A stretch of 33,867 nucleotides of DNA from Mnemiopsis leidyi (lineage: Eukaryota > Ctenophora > Tentaculata > Lobata > Bolinopsidae). The translations under genes and the position numbers were made by a program. Shown here one piece after another: positions 10,591 through 18,300 of the stretch (position 1 is its first letter; each line of letters opens with the position of its first letter). The notes below the pieces were generated by a model, which made no database searches, was not told the DNA's origin, and was given only the letters and a program-made list of their open reading frames with translations. The DNA lies in assembly GCA_000226015.1 (NCBI GenBank), contig JH153187.1, positions 76,041 to 109,907 of the forward strand, read 5' to 3'.

Positions 10591-11731
10591 TTCTGATGAA
10601 GACTTTGATCAACTGATACATGCAAGCATCCTACAGGCTGATGAAACTATAAAACATTTGCGTCATCAGTATGAACAGAGCTTGCAGCGGCAACATGAAC
10701 TTGAGAAGCAAGTTCAGTGTTTATCTTGTCATAAATGCAGTGAAAAAATCAATTGTTCAAAGCAAGTGCAATGTACAGATCCTATTTTTAAAGTAAGTGA
10801 TGCATCATGTCAAACGGAAAAATATATGGGTCCTGACACAGAAGATCGATTTTTTCAGCGTGTTGATCAGATTGTAGACCAAAACAAAGAACTCCACTCT
10901 AATATTTATAACCTACAGATGCAGCTTGAAAAACTTGATGCTAGTCGAAAAACAATGAGGTCTGACTTTAATCTTAAGCATTCAGAGGCAATAGAAAGAA
11001 TGAAAATACTAGAGGCTAAAAGGGAAAAATCATTTCAAGGCAGAATACAAATGCTTGAGGAGGAAAGGACCAACTCTCTTTGCTCTTTGGGTACTATGTC
11101 GAGTAGTGTTGATAGCGGATCATTCAGTGAGAGTAAACCTCATGATCGCAGATCAAATAATATTTCTCATCTAGCAGACATTGAAAAAGAGGATTTGATT
11201 GTCAAGAATGGAGAAGACATTTTAAAGAAGATCGAGGTATCAGTCCGAAATTTGGAAGCTAAAAGCACCGCCTCCACTCCTAATAATAACGAGCTTAACA
11301 AAATGAGGTTTGAAAAAGACACTGCACTCAAAAAGTGCGTAAAATTGGACTCACAATTGTCAGCTGTAAAGAAATCAAAAGACCTATTGCAAAATAAAGT
11401 TTCACAACTCGAAGATGAACTTCAATCTTTGAGACTGTTTTACAATTTGCACCAGTCTTTGTCGCAAGAGGCATCCCTCAAAGATCAATATGATACCCAA
11501 GTCTCAGATCTCACTGAAAGGCTCAAACAACGAGAAGCAGAGTTGCTTGCATCTCAACATGAAAATGATGCATTAGCAGCAATGGTGAAGCGACTTGAGC
11601 GCCAACTTTCACAGGTTGGTTCGATCCCGAACGGTATTTCAACCAGACATTTTAACGCTTCCCCATCAATTAAAAGTACTAGAACTGGAAACCGGATGTC
11701 TTCCTCCAGTACAATATCCTCGTTGATGTAA
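10577..11731 (+). CDS. Coiled-coil protein, family not recognised
   Basis: An intact intronless 384-aa frame. It has an acidic N-terminus, a first heptad-rich helix (about residues 25-47), a Cys-rich patch (CLSCHKC, INC, VQC; about 48-66), two short QCTD/SCQTE-type motifs (about 65-82), a long coiled coil (about 90-160), a Ser-rich linker with an SSSVDSGS segment (about 168-190), a second long coiled coil (about 205-348), and a Ser/Thr/Arg-rich tail ending SSSTISSLM. This layout suggests a cytoskeletal or centrosomal/adaptor scaffold, but no family could be named. The SCQTE motif resembles dynein-light-chain (LC8) type TQT sites, which is only a suggestion. A poly(A) signal follows at 11981. 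The codon usage and long uninterrupted frame make it a real gene. Confidence 0.75.
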   Translation: MIDHDSDEDFDQLIHASILQADETIKHLRHQYEQSLQRQHELEKQVQCLSCHKCSEKINCSKQVQCTDPIFKVSDASCQTEKYMGPDTEDRFFQRVDQIVDQNKELHSNIYNLQMQLEKLDASRKTMRSDFNLKHSEAIERMKILEAKREKSFQGRIQMLEEERTNSLCSLGTMSSSVDSGSFSESKPHDRRSNNISHLADIEKEDLIVKNGEDILKKIEVSVRNLEAKSTASTPNNNELNKMRFEKDTALKKCVKLDSQLSAVKKSKDLLQNKVSQLEDELQSLRLFYNLHQSLSQEASLKDQYDTQVSDLTERLKQREAELLASQHENDALAAMVKRLERQLSQVGSIPNGISTRHFNASPSIKSTRTGNRMSSSSTISSLM

Positions 11732-11980
11732 ATTTTTCATTGAAACATCGTGAATCTACGATTTTGTTGTTTTATCTTAATATTTATTTCGTGGTTTTGT
11801 TTATAATAGAACTAAATTAGGTTGTCACAATTGCAGCTGTTGATAGTATTGGTTGTTTAAACAATCTAGCAGTGATGATGTTTCTTAATTTACAAAGTCT
11901 AATATATTTTTGTTCATTCTTGAATGAATGGACTGTTACACTTTGTGCTGACTCATTTAGGTTATCACTGCACAAAAGTC

Positions 11981-11986
11981 AATAAA
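11981..11986 (+). terminator. Poly(A) signal of the coiled-coil gene
   Basis: A canonical AATAAA lies 250 bp past the stop codon at 11731, in an AT-rich 3' region with no other plus-strand gene before it. It is the likely end of the coiled-coil transcript. Confidence 0.5.
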
Positions 11987-12395
11987 CCGTCAATATAATA
12001 TCAGATGGCAATCACAGGCCAGCTTGACTCCATGTATCGGTCGCAGAATTTAGTTTTTATAGTCTAGCTATGACTTATTCTAAACTTATTACCGGTTAAT
12101 TTCTATATCTTAACACTCCTTAACTATGTCCTGATTTTATGAGAAACTAGTTCGATTAGGAATGTTTTATGTAACTCAATGCCATGTAAAATTATCGTCA
12201 TATTATATAACCAATGACTCGTCTAATACAGAGCGCTGTTTTATTGTGTCTTAAAAGTTCTAAACAAACATATTAACGGTTTTTTTAAAGTTTAATGGTT
12301 GAAAACAAAATAACACTTAAGTACCTTGGAAGGTTAGGATTCAGCTTGACATGTTAAACTCTAGTTAAACTTTACGAGCTTTTATAGCAGGAAGG
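11987..12395. other. Intergenic, upstream of EEF2KMT
   Basis: About 400 bp without a coding frame. It presumably holds the EEF2KMT promoter. The acceptor-like tttatagcag lies 5 nt before the EEF2KMT start codon. Confidence 0.4.
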
Positions 12396-15300
12396 ATGTT
12401 AGTCGGAGATTCACCTATTGATGAGGTTCTAGAAGAACTATCGCTTATGTATCTAAGTAACTGCAAAGTTTTCCCCTGGCATAAAGCCAAACCATTTGTA
12501 AGTCATAGGTCTTTGATTGAGAAATGCGATTAAATATCTGGTGAGCTATTTATACTTAATTATGAAGTTTTGAAAGTTGAACTTTTTTGCTTCGGTCCTC
12601 GGTTAACAAATAATTTTGAGATAAGATTTTCAGCGTTAAAGCATTGAGGTCAACTAAGCGACCTACAAGTTAGCATTGAGGTCAACTAAGCGACCTACAA
12701 GTTACCATGCAGATTTCAGTTACTAACCCTTGGATCCCAGCACAAGCTTTACGATAAGGTACATGCTTGTGCTTAATTTTACTTTTACATTACTTTTTTG
12801 CAAACTAATATTCCCGGCTCACCGAAATTATACTCACGTTTGTACTTTTTAAGGCTGTATATGCGTGAATTGTGAAACCTATGCTGTTGTGGTTAATGTT
12901 TCAAATCTTTTCAGACTGTGCGACATCCTATGGCGATGAAGTTTCCTTTGGCCAGTGCTTTTGTCAAAACGTTTATCAAATCGTGGATTAACCAAGTAAG
13001 AAACATTTATATTTAAGATATTGTCACGATGAATTTTTTATATTTGAAGATTAGATCATAACAATAAAACCCAGTTTTCAGTTTTCTGCTTTCTGTTAGC
13101 ATCAATCCGCTCGATCGCATATAATTTCCACTAAGATCTGGATACTAATTTATTCTGAGCCAATCGTTTCTCGTAAACTCTAAACCCGTGATCCCCGTTA
13201 AGGTTGAGGACTGTGAAGTGTTAGAAGAAGTTTACGAAAGTTTCAGTGCAGCTCTGACACACATTGAACCTCAAATCGGTTACAAGATTTACACTTTTGT
13301 AAGTTATTTTACAGTTACCATGGCAACACAATATAACTGGCAACACAATATAACTGGTTTAATTAATTTCTACACGTCAAGTCCATAAATCTCCAATCGA
13401 CCCTCTACATAATCTGTACAGCGTACATATATGTTTCATAATCACATAATGTATATTTCATACAAATAAAAACTTATTACCAAGTTGATCTACCATGAAC
13501 ACTGACCACAAAAAAATCAAGCCGCTTCTTCATGTTCGCTCCGTGATCTTAACTTTCAGTCTTTTCACGCTTATCTTAACTCAAACAATGATTTTAAAAC
13601 GACAATCTGATGTGAAAATACTAAGAGAGCTTTGTTTCTGCCCATTTTCTGAGCTTCTAACCATAAATCTCTGCGTTGTAAGAATGGCATTATCTAGCTG
13701 GTGCGCAAACCCAAAACTTTTCTAAAAATTAGGACGTGATCACCAGGCCGAGTTTTTACAACTTTCTTGTTACCCTTCACTCAATGTACGACATTCACGT
13801 CAACATCTCTCTACTATCTGACGTTGGAGAAATCTGTGATACGACGTACCACAGCTTCTCTTACTATCTGACGTTGGAGAAATCTGTGATACGACCGAAA
13901 GGTTACCTTAAAACCACAGGAGCGACTGGTTTGACCACATTTCTTTGTTAAACTGCGGTTTGTTACGCTACGATAATGTGGAGATTGCGTACACTGGAGG
14001 AGTTACTTTGTTTTTCACAGACATTCAGTCGAAGGTGGTTTACGCCGAAACTCAATAAGAAAATCATTTTTAAACCAGCTATAACAATAAGAATAATAAT
14101 ATTTTATGCATGTCACAATATCGCAAATGTCGCCGAGTTTACAATGTGTAAATCAGCTCGAAAATGAAAGATTTTTATGTTAAACAGATGGAATACATGA
14201 GTTTATTTGCTATTGATTAAACTTAAATTATCAATACCCATGACGATTGAATGGCCAGCAAGTACCGCCTGGCGTGAATCTTCTAACTTTATAAACCTCG
14301 CGGCATTTTGATGCTCAACGGCTTGCTTCTTGCTACTTGTAAGCCGACTTCAACGTGAATCAAATTTGTACCCGTCATTGTAAGAAAATACAGTATCCAG
14401 AGAAGAATTTAAACACGCCTTGAATTTAGTCATCTTCATACGTAAGTAGCTTTGATGTTAGTGCCTGCCAAGCTAAATAACACGTAGGGTTTTAAAATTC
14501 AATCAAAAGTTTTCTTAAGCATTGCTGTTAAATACGTCAAAAAATTGGCTCTAAATACGGCGTATGCGATGTTTTTTTGGAATATATACGAATACGTGAA
14601 GTTTCTTATCATTTAGAACGAAAAATTAAAATTTGACACTGTTAAATTTTGTCCGAGATTCGTCCTAAATTTGTCCGAAATACATGCGCAGTTTTCGTTC
14701 TAAATGTCTGGGAAATCGGAATACGTGAAATTTCGGTGACAAATACGTTTGCGTATGCATACGTTTGCTTGTTAGGCTACGTATCTAACAGCATTGTAAT
14801 CTCAAGTGTTGTTCATATAATCTTAAGTGTTGTTCATATAATTTTTTGTGCAATCAGAGCAATATCATATCCCGAAGTATTTCCAAATCAGCTGCAGTCC
14901 TTTTCAAAAAGTTACCTCAATGTCAATTATCGTTTCAATCCATATCCAGCTGTCTACGGCTTTCATAATCCATCTAGGGTTTTCCTGTCCTATGCTAAGA
15001 TGTTATTATCCTGGGGCTCGTATCAGGGATAACAAGTATAGGCCCCTCTCTTCTCCCTCCCCGTATAGCCTCACCCACTGGGCCTGCTTGTACGTCATCA
15101 TTCTTCTCCTCCTCCGGATATCCCAGTCCGGTTCTGATGCGCTCACTGACCACCCGGTATTGAATGACGCACATTGCAATACCGCACGCCATGATCAGCC
15201 AGATGAGGAAGAGTACAGCCCTGTCTTCTGGACCCAGGCAGTGTCGGTTAAAGGGGGTTTGTACCAACTTCTGATCAGGCGAGACGGTGTAACAGTTCAG

Positions 15301-18300
15301 CTTGGCGCGCTGGCTGATGTTGCGCGCCACGAAGCAGCAGAGCCGAATGAGGTTCACAGCGGATTTGAGGCTAAAAGTGAAGTAGAAGAGAAGGTAGAAA
15401 ATCTTGTCCCACTTCTTTGACAGTATCTGTGATATCTGGTAGGGGAGGTATTGGATGTTGTAGACAAACAACACAACTCCTGAGAAAAACCCCATCGTTG
15501 TCTTCACCATGACCATCCAGTCGAAGATGACGATGTAACGCTCGACGTAGAAGAACTGGAGGAAGAGTTGTATACCATCCTGGACCACTAAGTTGACGAT
15601 GCAGTACGTTGGGTACACAAAAATTGCCTTCTTTGTGCTGGTGGAAATGAACAACTGTCTGTTCCTGTCTCTGATGGCATCCAGAGACATGTCGATATTG
15701 GGATCTCTATCAATCTCCTTCAGGTTCATGGGGCGAGGTCCGTCCTTGGGAGGTCTGACAAACTCCCCTTCGTGCTCCTCCGGAACCAGGCCGAACCTGA
15801 TCCTTTCCTCGTCAGACAGAACGTAGATGGAGTCCCCGAAGAACTCGTCTCTTCCCGGAACTCGTCTTCCCAGTCTCTCGTTAATTATCACGATGGGAAG
15901 ATCATCGTTCAGATCCTTATCGCCGTCACTTTCCAGCCGGTCAATACACTTGTTCTTCATGTCGCTGATCGAACCGAAGACCAGCAGTGCTGTTAGAGCG
16001 TTCTTCACCAGACCGATGTAGGAAAAGACAATCATGGCGTCATTGGCAGCTCCTGTTCTGAATATCCTTGGATCAAGCACGGTGTGAAAGCCCATCTCCA
16101 ATTTGTAGTAATAGTAGGAGTCTAGTCCGACGTGCAAGAGGTCGTTGAAAACCATAAACCATGGCATCCACACCCACTTGACACAGAAGACGAAGGATCT
16201 GAATCGAGGGATTGGCTGCAGTTCGAAGACGCCGATATCTTGGTATGTCAGCTGGGTATTGTTAGGAATGAACTTGAGGAACTTCTGATACTTCCGCCTC
16301 CCCCGGCCCGTCATGTAGCTGAATCCCGTTGCCCAGGACAGAAAACACATCCAAGCAAAGTTAACAATCACTGGAATCCATGAAAAGAGCAGGACGAGAT
16401 TCCGAGCGATCCTCGCCTCCCATTTTTGTGTGACGTTGCAGTAAGTCACCTTGTTGATACCCACTTGAATCATGTGAGGACACTTCTCAGGGGGATCATT
16501 CCCGAAATTTACTTTGTTTTTGGCAGGGACTAGAGTGACAATAGTAAGTGTTAGAAGAATGTGAAATAGTCTCATATTTCTCCAAAAAAAGCTGAGAGTA
16601 TGTAAGTAACCTGGGATTGTAACTTGGACTGTAACAAACTAAGATTCAAGATTTTGAAGTGCGCCGAGCCGAAACTCCATGATACAAATAAGCAGTTCGC
16701 ATAGATGTTGGCTCTTAAATAGCTTTTCATTGTGATCAAGATGAATTCTTTGTCATCGCGCTGGTGATTTGAGCCCAGTTGGTATCGAGTCCTATTGTCA
16801 ATTTTATATCCCAGGAACTTTTACCATCTATAGAGAGTAAGCTTTTTAACGACTTCAACTTCAATCATCCGCACAACACATTAAATCGTGCCGTGAGAGA
16901 TTGTCAACTACTTAAGTAGCTCGGAAAAAACGAAGTTTTAGTTCAGCACGATTAAATGCGAGATATCGTCACGTGATAGACGAAACATGTGACGTCACGA
17001 AGTCGAGTGTAAGGTGCAGTTCTTGCCGCCAGAGGTTGAGACTCGTGAGAAAGAAATGTATAATTTTAGAGCTTGGCTATGCGTCCTGATTTATGATATT
17101 TTTGCTTCCTCAGCATAACGTGCATTAAAAAAACTTGATTAACTTTTAAAACAGCGTAAAACACCTATTTATGAGATAGATCGCGTGGGAAATCTTTCAA
17201 TTATTAGCTAAAGTGACAAGTGTGAGAGATTTTTCATAAAGTTTGTAGTCAAATTCGGGTTAACTATTCTGACTCGGGCAATTTTGAAGGTTGAGCCAAC
17301 ATTTACCATAACTCCCAAACAGAGATCAAATTGAAGATAAAAACGTTGTCATTTTCCCACGCCTCCCCAAATCACACGTTAGGAACCATTGTTACAGTCA
17401 CAAAGACACATCTAACTTCTTTATCCACCAATAACATACATTATTGATAATTCCACCAGTAAACCTATCAACTCGTGCACATGCTCCTAACTCTCTCAAT
17501 ACGACTGTATATCGCATCTCCCGTTACCGCCGGTTTGAGCATGATTTCTGGCAGATTGCCAGGAAACTTGGTGAAGGACGGGGACACCCACATGACGTGC
17601 CTACTGGCCTGGGGTAACCCTTCTAACTCGATTATACCTAAATATGTTAACAAACGCTTATATGATTATCTGGACTTGAAGAATTGCGAGTTGGAGTGGA
17701 TTGGGTGACGTGGTTGCCATGGTTACCACGTATAGAATTACCAATTTACCTGGTATTGCATAGGATAATTTGATGCAATTTCTCAAATCAAATAGCTAGC
17801 TCGGCCTATTCTATTCTCTTAAGTAACATACCTATTGAGGACTGAAGAACGTTAACTTTTTTTGGAAAGTCGGACTGTATTTGATGTCTTCAGTCCTACA
17901 GAAATTTTATCCTGTTATATCATTCCTAAATGTTAAACAGAAAGGTTTGGGTAAATGTTAAACTCAGTACTCACCTACATAAGATAATGATTTGTGATAT
18001 GATAGCAACTCAACACGAGTCTTGTCATCTAAGTTTAGACCCGCAGCTACTGCCACTACCAAGAAATTTCGCCTGGTAAAGATACTTGTACATCAGAAAA
18101 AGACGCATCCTCGAAGAAATCTACGCTTTTTAAAACTGTTGTCAAAATATTACGCGAATTTTGTGTGATGTTGTCGATATGGGTGACAAATAGTCTAAAA
18201 GTAATTTCTATGATTGCAGGATGGTGGGTCTCATTACCACGCTACAAAAGAGACAGTTGCGATGTGTAGCAAAGGAACAACAGGATTACGAACATGGCAA

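Noticed and set aside
14649..15420. Plus-strand frames of 127 and 190 codons overlapping the 3' end of the membrane-protein gene
   Set aside because: They are largely antisense shadows of the 14995-16575 gene and contain a local tandem repeat; no family features.
14995..16575. Innexin/pannexin or GPCR identity for the membrane protein
   Set aside because: Signal peptide plus seven helices does not fit innexins, and neither YYQW nor DRY/NPxxY motifs are present.
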